This document shows positions 26,502 to 35,127 of a DNA stretch of 64,000 bases, piece after piece. Both the position numbers and the translations under genes were made by a program. Each line of letters opens with the position of its first letter. The first letter of the stretch is position 1. The notes below the pieces were generated by a model. That model searched no databases and was not told where the DNA came from. It was given only the letters and a program-made list of their open reading frames with translations. The DNA lies in the NCBI RefSeq assembly GCF_001667375.1, contig NZ_LZIN01000075.1:248001-312000 (forward strand), given 5' to 3'. Origin of the DNA: Mycolicibacter sinensis. Lineage in GTDB: Bacteria; Actinomycetota; Actinomycetes; Mycobacteriales; Mycobacteriaceae.

Positions 26502-27749
26502 ATGTCCACCCTTCCCCCCGGATTCGACTTCCTCAACCCCGACGTCATCGTCGAGGGCATCCCCGAGCAGGAGTTCGCGCAGCTGCGCAAAACGGCGCCC
26601 GTGTGTTGGATCGAGCAAGCCCCGGGCAAGGGCGGCGGATTCCACGACGGCGGTTACTGGGCGGTCACCAAGCTGGAGGACGTCAAAGAGGTGTCGCTGC
26701 GCAGCGATGTCTTCTCTAGCTACGAAAACTGTGTGATCCCACGGTTTCCCGACGACATGCAGCGCGAGAACATCGAGGTTCAGCGGTTCGTGATGCTGAA
26801 CATGGACGCGCCGCACCACACCCGGCTGCGCCGGATCATCTCGCGGGGCTTCACCCCGCGGGCCATCGGACGGTTGCGCGACGAACTCCACGAGCGGGCG
26901 CAGGCGATCGTCAAGGACGCCGCCGCGGCGGGCAGCGGTGACTTCGTCGAGCAGGTCTCCTGCGAATTGCCGCTGCAGGCGATCGCCGGACTGCTCGGGG
27001 TGCCGCAGGAGGACCGGGACAAGTTGTTCCAATGGTCCAACGAGATGACCGGCAGCGAGGACCCGGAATACGCCGACATCGACCCGCAGGCCACCTCGCT
27101 CGCGTTGATCCAGTACGCCATGCAACTGGCCGCCGACAAGGCGGAGAACCCCGGCGAAGACATCGTCACCACCCTGATCAACGCCGACATCGACGGCGAG
27201 AAGCTCTCCGACGACGAGTTCGGGTTCTTCGTGGTGATGCTGGCGGTGGCCGGCAACGAGACCACTCGCAACTCGATCACCCACGGCATGATTGCGTTCT
27301 CCGAGCACCCCGAACAGTGGGAGTTGTTCAAGAAGGAGCGCCCGGCGACCACCGCCGACGAGATCGTGCGGTGGGCCTCCCCGGTGATCTGCTTCCAGCG
27401 CACCGCACTGGAGGACTACGAATTGTCCGGAGCCCAGATCAAAAAGGGCCAGCGGGTGGTGATGTTCTACCGCTCGGCCAACTTCGACGAGGACGCCTTC
27501 GACGAACCGTTCAGCTTCAACATCCTGCGCGATCCGAACCCGCACGTCGGGTTCGGCGGCACCGGTGCGCACTACTGCATCGGCACCCACCTGGCCCGGT
27601 TGACGATCGACCTGATCTTCAACGCGGTCGCCGACCACGTGCCCGACCTCGCGCCGCTGGCCTCCCCGGAACGGCTGCGATCCGGATGGCTCAACGGCAT
27701 CAAGCATTGGCAGATGGACTACACCGGCAAATGCCCGGTGGGCCACTAG
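26502..27749 (+). CDS. cyp125: CYP125, steroid C26-monooxygenase (closest to CYP125A1)
   Basis: A 415-aa P450. It shares with M. tuberculosis CYP125A1 the blocks GGGFHDGGYWAV, DVFSSYENCVIPRF, IEVQRFVMLNMDAPHHTRLR, FVEQVSCELPLQAIAGLLGVPQEDR and the C-terminal KCPVGH tail. The I-helix is AGNETTRNS and the haem loop FGGTGAHYCIGTHLAR. ATG 26502 was chosen with GGAGG 11 bp upstream. It follows paralogue 1 by 31 bp and shares its KstR promoter. It is expected to oxidise the terminal carbon of cholesterol or cholestenone. Confidence 0.9.
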   Translation: MSTLPPGFDFLNPDVIVEGIPEQEFAQLRKTAPVCWIEQAPGKGGGFHDGGYWAVTKLEDVKEVSLRSDVFSSYENCVIPRFPDDMQRENIEVQRFVMLNMDAPHHTRLRRIISRGFTPRAIGRLRDELHERAQAIVKDAAAAGSGDFVEQVSCELPLQAIAGLLGVPQEDRDKLFQWSNEMTGSEDPEYADIDPQATSLALIQYAMQLAADKAENPGEDIVTTLINADIDGEKLSDDEFGFFVVMLAVAGNETTRNSITHGMIAFSEHPEQWELFKKERPATTADEIVRWASPVICFQRTALEDYELSGAQIKKGQRVVMFYRSANFDEDAFDEPFSFNILRDPNPHVGFGGTGAHYCIGTHLARLTIDLIFNAVADHVPDLAPLASPERLRSGWLNGIKHWQMDYTGKCPVGH

Positions 27750-27764
27750 TTTTAAGGAGATTCG

Positions 27765-29975
27765 GTGGACTTCAGTCCAGATCCGGAACAGCAGGCAGTC
27801 GCCGACGTCGTCACGTCGGTGCTCGACCGGGACAACAGCTGGGAGGCGCTGGTCGCCGGCGGCGTGACAGCCCTCGCGGTGCCCGAGCGGCTCGGCGGTG
27901 ACGGTGTCGGCCTGTCGGAGGTGGCCACGGCGCTCACCGAGATCGGTCGGCACGGGACCATCAGCCCCGCACTGGCCGCCCTCGGGTTCGGTCTGGTGCC
28001 GCTACTGGAGCTGGCCACCGAGGCTCAGCAGGACCGCTACCTGGCCGGGGTGGCCAAGGGGGCGGTGCTGACCGCAGCGCTCGACGAGCCGACCGCCGCG
28101 CTGCCGGAGCAGCCCGGAGTCACGCTGGCCGGTAACCGGTTGTCCGGCACCAAGATCGGTGTGCCCTTCGCCGAGCAAGCCGAGTGGATGCTGGTCACCG
28201 CTGATTCCGGTGTCGCGGTGATCTCACCGAAGGCGCCCGGAGTACAGCTGACCAAGACCCCGACCGCCAACCACAGCGACGAGTACGTCGTCGTCTTCGA
28301 CGGCGCCGAGGCCGACGCCGTGCTGGACGGGGCGTCGGTGCACCAGATGAACCACTTGGCGTTGGCCATGATCGGCGCCTATACCTCGGGGCTGGTGGCC
28401 GGTGCGCTGCGGCTGACCGCCGACTACGTCGGCAGCCGTGAGCAATTCGGCCGGCCGCTGTCGACGTTCCAGACGGTCGCCGCGCAACTCTCGGAGATCT
28501 ACATCGTCTCGCGCACCATCACCCTGGCAGCGACGTCGGTGGTGTGGCGGCTGGCCAACGGCCTCGACGCCAGCGACGACCTCGGGGTGCTCGGATACTG
28601 GATCACCTCGCAGGCGCCCCCGGTGATGCAACTCTGCCACCACCTGCACGGCGGGATGGGTATGGATGTCGACTACCCGATGGACCGCTACTACTCCACG
28701 ATCAAGGACCTGAACCGCCTGCTGGGCGGACGGTCGCACCGTCTCGACCGGGTGGAGGTCGCGAGCGCGGCGGAGCCGGGAGAGGGTCAGCAGCCGGCAG
28801 CAGCGGGCGCCATGTTCGTCGATCTGACCCCCGAGCAGCGCAAGCTGCAAGCCGAATTGCGGGAATACTTCGCCAACCTGATCACGCCCGATGAGGAAAA
28901 GGCGATGGCCACCGACCGGCACAACGAGGCCTACCGTGCCGTGATCCGCCGGATGGGCCGCGACGGCAAACTCGGCGTGGGCTGGCCCAAGGAGTTCGGC
29001 GGCCTGGGCTTCGGCCCGATCGAGCAGCAGATCTTCGTCAACGAGGCGCAGCGCGCAGACATTCCGCTGCCCGCCGTGACGCTGCAGACGGTGGGACCGA
29101 CCCTGCAGGTGTACGGCAACGAGGCGCAGAAGAAGAAATTCCTGCCGGACATCCTGGCCGGCGAAGTGCATTTCGCGATCGGCTACACCGAGCCTGAAGC
29201 GGGCACCGACCTGGCATCGTTGCGCACCACCGCGGTTCGAGACGGTGACCACTACATCGTGAACGGTCAGAAGGTGTTCACCACCGGCGCGCACGATGCC
29301 GACTACATCTGGCTGGCGGTGCGCACCGACCCGACCGCGGTGAAGCACAAGGGGATTTCGATCCTGATCGTCGACACCAAGGACCCGGGGTACTCCTGGA
29401 CTCCGATGATCCTGTCCGACGGTGCGCATCACACCAACGCGACCTACTACAACGACGTTCGGGTGCCCGTCGACATGCTGGTGGGCGAGGAGAACGGCGG
29501 CTGGAAGCTGATCACCACCCAGCTCAACAACGAGCGGGTGATGCTGGGTCCGGCCGGCCGGTTCGGCGCCATCTACGACAAGGTGTACGCCTGGGCCACC
29601 ACGCCCGGCGGCGACGGGGTGAACCCCATCAGCCATGACGCGGTCAAGCGCGGCCTCGGCGAGATCCACGCCATGTTCCGGATCAACGAGCTGCTCAACT
29701 GGCAGGTCGCCGCGGCCGGCGAAATCATCGACGTAGCCGACGCCGCGGCCACCAAAGTCTTTGGCACCGAGCGGATTCAGTACGCCGGGCGGTTGGCCGA
29801 GGAGATCGTGGGCTGCTACGGCAATCCGGCCGACCCGGCCACCGCGGCGCTGCTGCGCTGGCTGGATGTGCAGACCAAGCGCAACCTGGTCATCACGTTC
29901 GGCGGTGGGGTCAACGAGGTGATGCGCGAGATGATCGCCGCCTCGGGTCTGAAGGTTCCGCGGGTGCCACGATGA
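27765..29975 (+). CDS. FadE28-FadE29 (ChsE1-ChsE2) fused acyl-CoA dehydrogenase
   Basis: One 736-aa frame holds two ACAD subunits. Residues 1-~335 match FadE28/ChsE1 (YVGSREQFGRPLSTFQTVAAQ, CHHLHGGMGMDVDYPMDRYYSTIKDL). A Glu/Gly/Gln/Pro/Ala-rich linker follows (AEPGEGQQPAAAGA). Residues 350-736 match FadE29/ChsE2 over its whole length, from MFVDLTPEQRKLQAELREYF to EVMREMIAASGLKVPRVPR. In M. tuberculosis these are two genes (Rv3544c, Rv3543c) whose products form an alpha2-beta2 enzyme acting on the 3-carbon side-chain CoA ester. Start GTG 27765 has AAGGAG at good spacing. The internal ATG at 28812 could still allow separate FadE29 synthesis. Confidence 0.88.
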   Translation: MDFSPDPEQQAVADVVTSVLDRDNSWEALVAGGVTALAVPERLGGDGVGLSEVATALTEIGRHGTISPALAALGFGLVPLLELATEAQQDRYLAGVAKGAVLTAALDEPTAALPEQPGVTLAGNRLSGTKIGVPFAEQAEWMLVTADSGVAVISPKAPGVQLTKTPTANHSDEYVVVFDGAEADAVLDGASVHQMNHLALAMIGAYTSGLVAGALRLTADYVGSREQFGRPLSTFQTVAAQLSEIYIVSRTITLAATSVVWRLANGLDASDDLGVLGYWITSQAPPVMQLCHHLHGGMGMDVDYPMDRYYSTIKDLNRLLGGRSHRLDRVEVASAAEPGEGQQPAAAGAMFVDLTPEQRKLQAELREYFANLITPDEEKAMATDRHNEAYRAVIRRMGRDGKLGVGWPKEFGGLGFGPIEQQIFVNEAQRADIPLPAVTLQTVGPTLQVYGNEAQKKKFLPDILAGEVHFAIGYTEPEAGTDLASLRTTAVRDGDHYIVNGQKVFTTGAHDADYIWLAVRTDPTAVKHKGISILIVDTKDPGYSWTPMILSDGAHHTNATYYNDVRVPVDMLVGEENGGWKLITTQLNNERVMLGPAGRFGAIYDKVYAWATTPGGDGVNPISHDAVKRGLGEIHAMFRINELLNWQVAAAGEIIDVADAAATKVFGTERIQYAGRLAEEIVGCYGNPADPATAALLRWLDVQTKRNLVITFGGGVNEVMREMIAASGLKVPRVPR

Positions 29976-30003
29976 GCGCTTGCGCGAAGAGTCGAGGAGA
30001 CAG

Positions 30004-30975
30004 ATGAGCGACCTTTCCTCCGGCATCGAGCAGATACTGGCGTCGGGCCGCAGCAAGCCGCGGACCGGCCGGGATCCGGTGAACCAGCCGATGATCCGGC
30101 ACTGGGTCGATGCGATCGGTGATGCCAACCCGATCTACACCGACGAGGCCGCCGCGCGTGCGGCCGGTCACCCGGGTGTCGTCGCTCCGCCGGCGATGAT
30201 CCAGGTGTGGACGATGATGGGCCTGGGTGGGGAACGCCCCGCAGACGACCCGCTCGGCAAGGTCATGGAATTGTTCGACGGTGCAGGCTACGTCGGGGTG
30301 GTGGCCACCAACTGTGAGCAGACCTACCACCGCTACCTGCGGCCCGGCGAAGAGGTCAGTGTCACCGCCGAGGTGACCGATATCGTCGGCCCGAAGTCCA
30401 CCGGCCTCGGTGAGGGCTACTTCATCACCCAGAAGATTCGTTGGTGGGTGGGGGAAGAAAATGTCGCCGACATGAACTGGCGCATCCTCAAGTTCCTGCC
30501 CGCCGAAAGGGAAAGCTCGCGCTCCTCAGCCGCGGTGCCCGAGGATCTCGACCCGGACAAGATGATGCGCCCCTCCTGGTCGAGGGACTCCAAATACTTC
30601 TGGGATGGGGTGGCCGCCCACGAGCTGCGTATCCAGCGCCGCCCCGACGGCAGCCTGCAGCATCCGCCGGTGCCCGCGGTCTGGAAGGACAAGTCCGAGA
30701 CCACCGACTACGTCGTTTCCAGCGGCAAGGGAACGGTGTTCAGCCACGTGGTGCACCATGCCCCCAAGGTCCCCGGCCGCAGCTTGCCGTTCGTGATCGC
30801 GCTCGTCGAGCTCGAAGAGGGCGTGCGGATGCTCGGTGAACTGCGCGGCGTCGACGCCGCTGCGGTGAAGATCGGGATGCCGGTCCGCGCAACGTTTCTC
30901 GACTTTCCTGCCAGCGACGCCGGCCCGGCGTGGAGCCTGTACGCCTGGGAGCCTGTGGAAGGAGGCGGGGCATGA
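30004..30975 (+). CDS. chsH2: enoyl-CoA hydratase subunit ChsH2 with C-terminal DUF35
   Basis: A 323-aa two-domain protein. The N-terminal MaoC-like hotdog half contains IRHWVDAIGDANPIYTDEAAARAAGHPGVVAPPAMIQVW. The C-terminal DUF35 domain (from about residue 190) contains SGKGTVFSHVVHHAPKVPG and VELEEGVRMLGEL. ATG 30004 is preceded by GAGGAGA. It matches Rv3542c. With ChsH1 it hydrates 3-oxo-4,17-pregnadiene-20-carboxyl-CoA, and its DUF35 part supports the Ltp2 aldolase. ATGA overlap with chsH1. Confidence 0.92.
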   Translation: MSDLSSGIEQILASGRSKPRTGRDPVNQPMIRHWVDAIGDANPIYTDEAAARAAGHPGVVAPPAMIQVWTMMGLGGERPADDPLGKVMELFDGAGYVGVVATNCEQTYHRYLRPGEEVSVTAEVTDIVGPKSTGLGEGYFITQKIRWWVGEENVADMNWRILKFLPAERESSRSSAAVPEDLDPDKMMRPSWSRDSKYFWDGVAAHELRIQRRPDGSLQHPPVPAVWKDKSETTDYVVSSGKGTVFSHVVHHAPKVPGRSLPFVIALVELEEGVRMLGELRGVDAAAVKIGMPVRATFLDFPASDAGPAWSLYAWEPVEGGGA

Positions 30976-31373
30976 GTGCTCCGACCGTGGAAGTGGGCAC
31001 CAAGCTGCCCGAGCTGAAGATCTACGGCGACCCGACGTTCATCGTCTCCACGGCGATCGCCACCCGCGACTACCAGGACGTGCACCACGACCGGGACAAG
31101 GCGCAGGCCAAGGGATCCAAGGACATCTTCGTCAACATTCTCACCGACACCGGCCTGGTGCAGCGCTACCTCACCGACTGGGCCGGATCCAATGCGGTGA
31201 TCCGTTCGATCGGGTTGCGGCTGGGCGTGCCGTGGTACGCCTACGACACCGTCACCTTCAGCGGTGAGGTCACCGCAGTGGAAAACGGCCTCATCACGGT
31301 GAAAGTCGTGGGTAACAACAGCCTTGGTGACCATGTCATCGCCACGGCCACACTGAGCATCGGGGAGGCGTGA
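30972..31373 (+). CDS. chsH1: enoyl-CoA hydratase subunit ChsH1 (MaoC-like)
   Basis: A 133-aa single-hotdog hydratase subunit with the dyad region ATRDYQDVHHDRDKAQAKGSKDIFVNILTDTGL, where Asp/His supply catalysis. ATG 30972 follows GGAGG and overlaps chsH2 by 4 bp; its TGA overlaps the ltp2 ATG. It matches Rv3541c, the catalytic partner of ChsH2. Confidence 0.92.
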   Translation: MSAPTVEVGTKLPELKIYGDPTFIVSTAIATRDYQDVHHDRDKAQAKGSKDIFVNILTDTGLVQRYLTDWAGSNAVIRSIGLRLGVPWYAYDTVTFSGEVTAVENGLITVKVVGNNSLGDHVIATATLSIGEA

Positions 31374-32530
31374 TGTTGTCCGGTAAGGCTGCCATCGCCG
31401 GCATCGGGGCGACCGACTTCTCCAAGGAATCCGGGCGCAGCGAACTGCGCCTGGCCGCCGAGGCGGTTCTCGACGCCCTCGACGACGCGGGGCTGACGCC
31501 CTCCGACGTCGACGGCCTGGTCACTTTCACGATGGACTCCAACCTGGAGACCGCCGTCGCACGTGCCACCGGGATCGGGGAGTTGAAGTTCTTCTCCCAG
31601 ATCGGCTACGGCGGTGGCGCCGCCGCGGCGACCGTGCAGCAGGCGGCGATGGCGGTGGCGACCGGGGTCGCCGAAGTCGTGGTGGCCTACCGGGCCTTCA
31701 ACGAGCGCTCGGAGTTCCGGTTCGGCCAGGTGATGACGGGTTTGACGGTCAACGCCGATTCCCGCGGTGTGGAGTACAGCTGGTCCTACCCGCACGGCCT
31801 GAGCACCCCGGCGGCGTCGGTGGCGATGATCGCTCAGCGCTACATGCACGAATACGGCGCCACCAGTGCGGATTTCGGCGTGGTGTCGGTGGCTGATCGC
31901 AAGCACGCGGCGACCAACCCCAAGGCGTTCTTCTACGGCAAGCCGATCACCATCGAGGATCACCAGAATTCGCGGTGGATCGCCGAACCGCTGCGGCTGC
32001 TGGACTGCTGTCAGGAGAGCGACGGCGGGGTGGCGATCGTCGTGACCACGCCGGAGCGGGCTCGCGACCTCAAGCACCGTCCGGCGATCATCGAGGCGGC
32101 CGCTCAAGGCGCCGGGGCCGACCAGTTCACCATGTACTCCTACTACCGGGACGAGCTCGGGCTGCCCGAAATGGGTCTGGTGGGCAAGCAACTGTGGGCG
32201 CAATCCGGCCTGACGCCGGCCGACATTCAGACCGCGGTGCTCTATGACCACTTCACCCCCTACACGCTGATCCAGCTGGAGGAGTTGGGGTTCTGCGGTA
32301 AGGGCGAGGCCAAGGACTTCATCGCGGGTGGCGCGATCGAGCTGGGCGGCCGGCTGCCGATCAACACCCACGGCGGGCAGCTCGGCGAGGCCTACATTCA
32401 CGGGATGAACGGCATCGCCGAAGGGGTGCGCCAGCTGCGCGGCACCTCGGTCAACCAGGTCGACGGTGTCGAGCACGTGTTGGTCACCGCCGGTACCGGG
32501 GTGCCGACGTCGGGTCTGATCCTGGGCTGA
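31373..32530 (+). CDS. ltp2: thiolase-like retroaldolase Ltp2
   Basis: A 385-aa thiolase-fold protein lacking the nucleophile Cys: the matching segment reads FFSQIGYGGGAAAATVQQA. It keeps NTHGGQLGEAYIHGMNG near the C-terminus. ATG 31373 gives a TGATG junction with chsH1; the GTG three bases earlier is possible. Ltp2 (Rv3540c) with the ChsH2 DUF35 domain cleaves 17-hydroxy-3-oxo-pregn-4-ene-20-carboxyl-CoA to androstenedione and propionyl-CoA, the last side-chain step. Confidence 0.92.
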   Translation: MLSGKAAIAGIGATDFSKESGRSELRLAAEAVLDALDDAGLTPSDVDGLVTFTMDSNLETAVARATGIGELKFFSQIGYGGGAAAATVQQAAMAVATGVAEVVVAYRAFNERSEFRFGQVMTGLTVNADSRGVEYSWSYPHGLSTPAASVAMIAQRYMHEYGATSADFGVVSVADRKHAATNPKAFFYGKPITIEDHQNSRWIAEPLRLLDCCQESDGGVAIVVTTPERARDLKHRPAIIEAAAQGAGADQFTMYSYYRDELGLPEMGLVGKQLWAQSGLTPADIQTAVLYDHFTPYTLIQLEELGFCGKGEAKDFIAGGAIELGGRLPINTHGGQLGEAYIHGMNGIAEGVRQLRGTSVNQVDGVEHVLVTAGTGVPTSGLILG

Positions 32531-32543
32531 CCCCCCCTTTCTC

Positions 32544-32604
32544 GCCGAACGTGAAGTTGGCTTCACACTCGGGGGTTGAGCGTGAAGCTACCTTCACGTT
32601 CGGC
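32544..32604. repeat. 61-bp palindromic element, copy 1
   Basis: Outer arms GCCGAACGTGAAG (32544-32556) and the exact complement (32592-32604). Inside are two small GTGAAG-N4-CTTCAC hairpins (32551-32566 and 32582-32597) separated by a G-run. The same 61-bp design recurs at 33496-33556, on the other side of the DUF559 gene. It follows the ltp2 stop by 13 bp and could also act as a terminator. Confidence 0.8.
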
Positions 32605-32666
32605 AGGGTGTGGATAACTCCTGCAGGTGAAATGACGACCGGCGGCCCGGGTGCGACGCTGCCGTC

Positions 32667-33506
32667 ATGGCAGATCCGTTCCTCGGCAGCGAGTCGATCG
32701 GCTCCGGACTGGTGACACCAGGACAACTGGTCACCGGCCACGTCCGGGTGTTTCGTGACGTTTATCTGCACACGGACGTTGAGATCAGCGCGGTAGACCG
32801 GGCCAGAGCGGCGTGGCTCTGGTCAAAGCGGCAAGGTGTGGTCGCCGGCTTCTCCGCGTCGGCTCTGCACGGCAGTGAGTGGGTAGACGCCGACAGGCCC
32901 GCCGAACTCATCCACGACAACCGGCACCGTCTGCCCGGGCTGGTGATCCGCGGCGACGAGCTGCGGCCCGATGAGATCCAGGTCATCGGTGGAGTTCCGG
33001 TCACCACACCGGCGCGCACCGCCGTGGATTTGGCCTGCTGGTATCGGCCCGTCGAAGCGGTCGCGGGATTGGACGCGCTGGCTCGCGCCAGTCGCTTCAA
33101 AGATGTTGATGTCCAACGGATTATGGATCGTTGCGATGGACGACGCGGCATCGTGCGTGCACGGGAGTCGCTGGACCTGGTCGACGCCGGCGCAGAGTCG
33201 CCGAAGGAAAGCTGGCTGCGGGTCACCCTGATCCGGGCCGGGGTGCCTCGGCCGCAGACCCAGATCGCGGTGTACGACGGCGGTTGGAAGCCGTTCGCAT
33301 TCCTGGATATGGGATGGCCGGAGCTGAAAGTCGCCGCCGAGTACGACGGGGACTCGCATCGGACGGATCCCATTCGCTGGCGCAAGGACGCCAAGCGCCA
33401 TGAGCGACTTCAGCGCTGCGGATGGATCGTCGTCCGAGTGCTGGCGGGCGACCGGGAAGACGACGTCATCCGTCGCGTGCGTGCCGCCCGTGCCCGCCGA
33501 GCGTGA
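32667..33506 (+). CDS. AbiEi-like / DUF559 nuclease-fold protein
   Basis: A 279-aa protein. The N-terminal ~170 residues resemble the AbiEi antitoxin-like part of many mycobacterial proteins ([34 protein letters not shown]). The C-terminal ~100 residues are a DUF559/Vsr-like PD-(D/E)xK fold ([42 protein letters not shown]). Candidate metal ligands are the Asp in FLDMG and the Glu/Asp in AEYDGD. No toxin gene is next to it. The last 11 bp, including the TGA stop, lie inside palindrome copy 2. Function unknown. Confidence 0.75.
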   Translation: MADPFLGSESIGSGLVTPGQLVTGHVRVFRDVYLHTDVEISAVDRARAAWLWSKRQGVVAGFSASALHGSEWVDADRPAELIHDNRHRLPGLVIRGDELRPDEIQVIGGVPVTTPARTAVDLACWYRPVEAVAGLDALARASRFKDVDVQRIMDRCDGRRGIVRARESLDLVDAGAESPKESWLRVTLIRAGVPRPQTQIAVYDGGWKPFAFLDMGWPELKVAAEYDGDSHRTDPIRWRKDAKRHERLQRCGWIVVRVLAGDREDDVIRRVRAARARRA

Positions 33507-34995
33507 AGTTAGTTTCACGCTGGGGGGTCGAACGTGAAGCCAACTTCACGCTCGGCCGATCTGCACGGTCGTCGCTGGCCCCGCTCCAGCTCTCGGGTAG
33601 CAGCGGGACCGTCGGGCCGCCGCCGAAGCCTTCAGCGGCCAAGGTCGTCAGCCCCACCGCAGCCCTATCCGCCTTGGCCTGCGCCCCGGCGAGACCCAGG
33701 GCACCGGCCCCGGTGGTCGAGGCGCTGGTGGCCACCAGGTCGGCGAACTCGTTCGCCTCATCGTGGGCACGCCGGCGCCGGCGAGTCCGGACCCGACCTC
33801 GATATTGCGCGGCCGCGGCAGCCGCCGCACTGGCGGCATCCGGATTCGGCGCCTTCTTGACGGCCTGGGCGCGGCCCTTGGCATGGATTCGGTCGGCCGC
33901 ACCCGGAGGCCCGATCACATAGGGCGGGAAGAATCCCGGGCTTGCGCCGGCCGGGGGAGCCGGAGGCGGTGGCGCGGCGGGCGCCGCGCTGGTCGTCGGC
34001 ACCGACGCGGACGACGGCACCGTCGCCGTGGTCGAGGCGGGAACCGACGGGGTGCTCGACGAGGCACCTGCAGCCGGCAACGCCGGAGGTGCCTCGGAGA
34101 TCGGATCCACAGCGACGGGGGCGGCCGGGGCCGGCTGAATTCCGGCTAGCCCGGCCAGGCCGGCCGCCCATCCCAGGTTGGCGAACACCAGGCCCAGCGC
34201 CGGCTGCAGCAGCGCGGGAGCGAACTGGCTCAGTGTCGACGCGATTTGGCTGGCATGGAAGGTCAGATCGGCCATTATCAACGGGAGATCGTTGAGCAGC
34301 GCCGCCGGATTGGTCAGCAAGTCCGTGATGATGGTGTTGCCGTATTCGTCCAGCTCCCCAAAGAAATCTTGCCACCACTCCGGGTCGGACGGGTCCAGCT
34401 CGCCGTCGTGGATGCCGTCGTGGTCGTGGTCATGATCGCCGTGGTCGGACTCGTCATGGAGCACGATCGGTGGTGCCGCAGTGGGCTGTGGAGCCGAGGC
34501 CAGCGCCGCCCCGGAGACCGCTTCGTAGGTGGCCATTGTGGTCGCGGCCTGGATCCACATCCGCAGGTAGTCGGCTTCATTGAGTGCGATCGGAATCGTG
34601 TTGATGCCAAAGAAATTGGTGGCGGTCAGGACGCCGTGCGTGGTGTGGTTGGCGGCCAGCTCGGGCATCGTGGGCATGGCCGCCAGCGCACTGACGTAGG
34701 CGGTGGCCACCGTCTCGTGCTGCGCCGCCAGGGCGGCGCTGTCGGCGCTGGCCTTCGACAGCCACCCCAGGTAAGGAGCATGCGCGGCGACATACTGTTC
34801 AGCACTCGGCCCCTGCCACGCCGTCGTCTGAGTGGCCCCCAGCAAGGCGCGCAGCTCGTCTGCGGTCGCGGTGTACTCCAGGCTCAGCGATGACCATGCG
34901 CCGGCCGCCGCCAACAGCGGTCCGGGTCCGGGGCCGCTGGTCAGCGCCGCCGAGTGCACCTCCGGTGGCGACGCCATCCATACCGCAGCCGTCAA
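33466..34995 (-). CDS. PPE family protein with His/Asp-rich stretch
   Basis: A 509-aa PPE protein. TTG 34995 gives the standard start (M)[33 protein letters not shown] with a GAGGA site upstream. The ~165-residue PPE domain contains WQGPSAEQY. It is followed by [20 protein letters not shown], a Pro/Ala/Ser/Thr linker, a basic [11 protein letters not shown] patch and EFADL. The body ends plausibly at VPLLPESW; the last ~38 residues are translated from the 61-bp palindrome and the antisense of the DUF559 3' end (41-bp overlap of convergent genes). No PE partner is nearby. A Zur-like box lies upstream, which suggests zinc-responsive export. It occupies the Rv3539 (PPE63) position but lacks that protein's hydrolase domain. 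Confidence 0.85.
   Translation of the reverse strand: MTAAVWMASPPEVHSAALTSGPGPGPLLAAAGAWSSLSLEYTATADELRALLGATQTTAWQGPSAEQYVAAHAPYLGWLSKASADSAALAAQHETVATAYVSALAAMPTMPELAANHTTHGVLTATNFFGINTIPIALNEADYLRMWIQAATTMATYEAVSGAALASAPQPTAAPPIVLHDESDHGDHDHDHDGIHDGELDPSDPEWWQDFFGELDEYGNTIITDLLTNPAALLNDLPLIMADLTFHASQIASTLSQFAPALLQPALGLVFANLGWAAGLAGLAGIQPAPAAPVAVDPISEAPPALPAAGASSSTPSVPASTTATVPSSASVPTTSAAPAAPPPPAPPAGASPGFFPPYVIGPPGAADRIHAKGRAQAVKKAPNPDAASAAAAAAAQYRGRVRTRRRRRAHDEANEFADLVATSASTTGAGALGLAGAQAKADRAAVGLTTLAAEGFGGGPTVPLLPESWSGASDDRADRPSVKLASRSTPQRETNFTLGGHGRHARDG
33496..33556. repeat. 61-bp palindromic element, copy 2
   Basis: Perfect 15-bp arms GCCGAGCGTGAAGTT (33496-33510) and complement (33542-33556), with a G-run at the centre. 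Length and internal layout equal copy 1 at 32544-32604, with most positions identical. It supplies the stop codon of the DUF559 gene and encodes part of the PPE C-terminus on the other strand. Confidence 0.82.
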
Positions 34996-35023
34996 AGGGT
35001 CGTCCTCGCTTGTCTGTTCGCGA

Positions 35024-35043
35024 CGCAACTTTTTCGTGTTGCG
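35024..35043 (-). promoter_or_regulatory. small hairpin in the PPE leader
   Basis: CGCAAC (35024-35029) pairs with GTTGCG (35038-35043) around an 8-base loop. It lies between the Zur-like box and the PPE start codon, within the expected 5' untranslated region. Function is unknown. Confidence 0.35.
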
Positions 35044-35073
35044 TTACGCGGTCCCGACAGACGTTAGCGGAGA

Positions 35074-35088
35074 TGACAATCGTTTTCA
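35074..35088. promoter_or_regulatory. Zur-like box upstream of the PPE gene
   Basis: TGACAATCGTTTTCA is an imperfect 15-bp palindrome of the TGA-N-AA-N3-TT-N-TCA form seen in mycobacterial Zur (zinc) boxes. Read on the PPE strand, it sits just upstream of a -10-like TAACGT and ~80 bp before the TTG start. IdeR boxes look different (TTAGGTTAG-type), so Zur is the better candidate. Confidence 0.6.
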
Positions 35089-35127
35089 ATAACGCCCGGC
35101 GACGAAGGGCGCCGCCGAACGGCGTCG

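Noticed and set aside
28224..30128. 634-aa minus-strand open frame opposite the FadE28-FadE29 fusion
   Set aside because: Antisense shadow of a gene with strong family motifs throughout.
35074..35088. Reading the PPE upstream site as an IdeR iron box
   Set aside because: It lacks the TTAGGTTAG-type core; the TGA...TCA symmetry fits Zur better.
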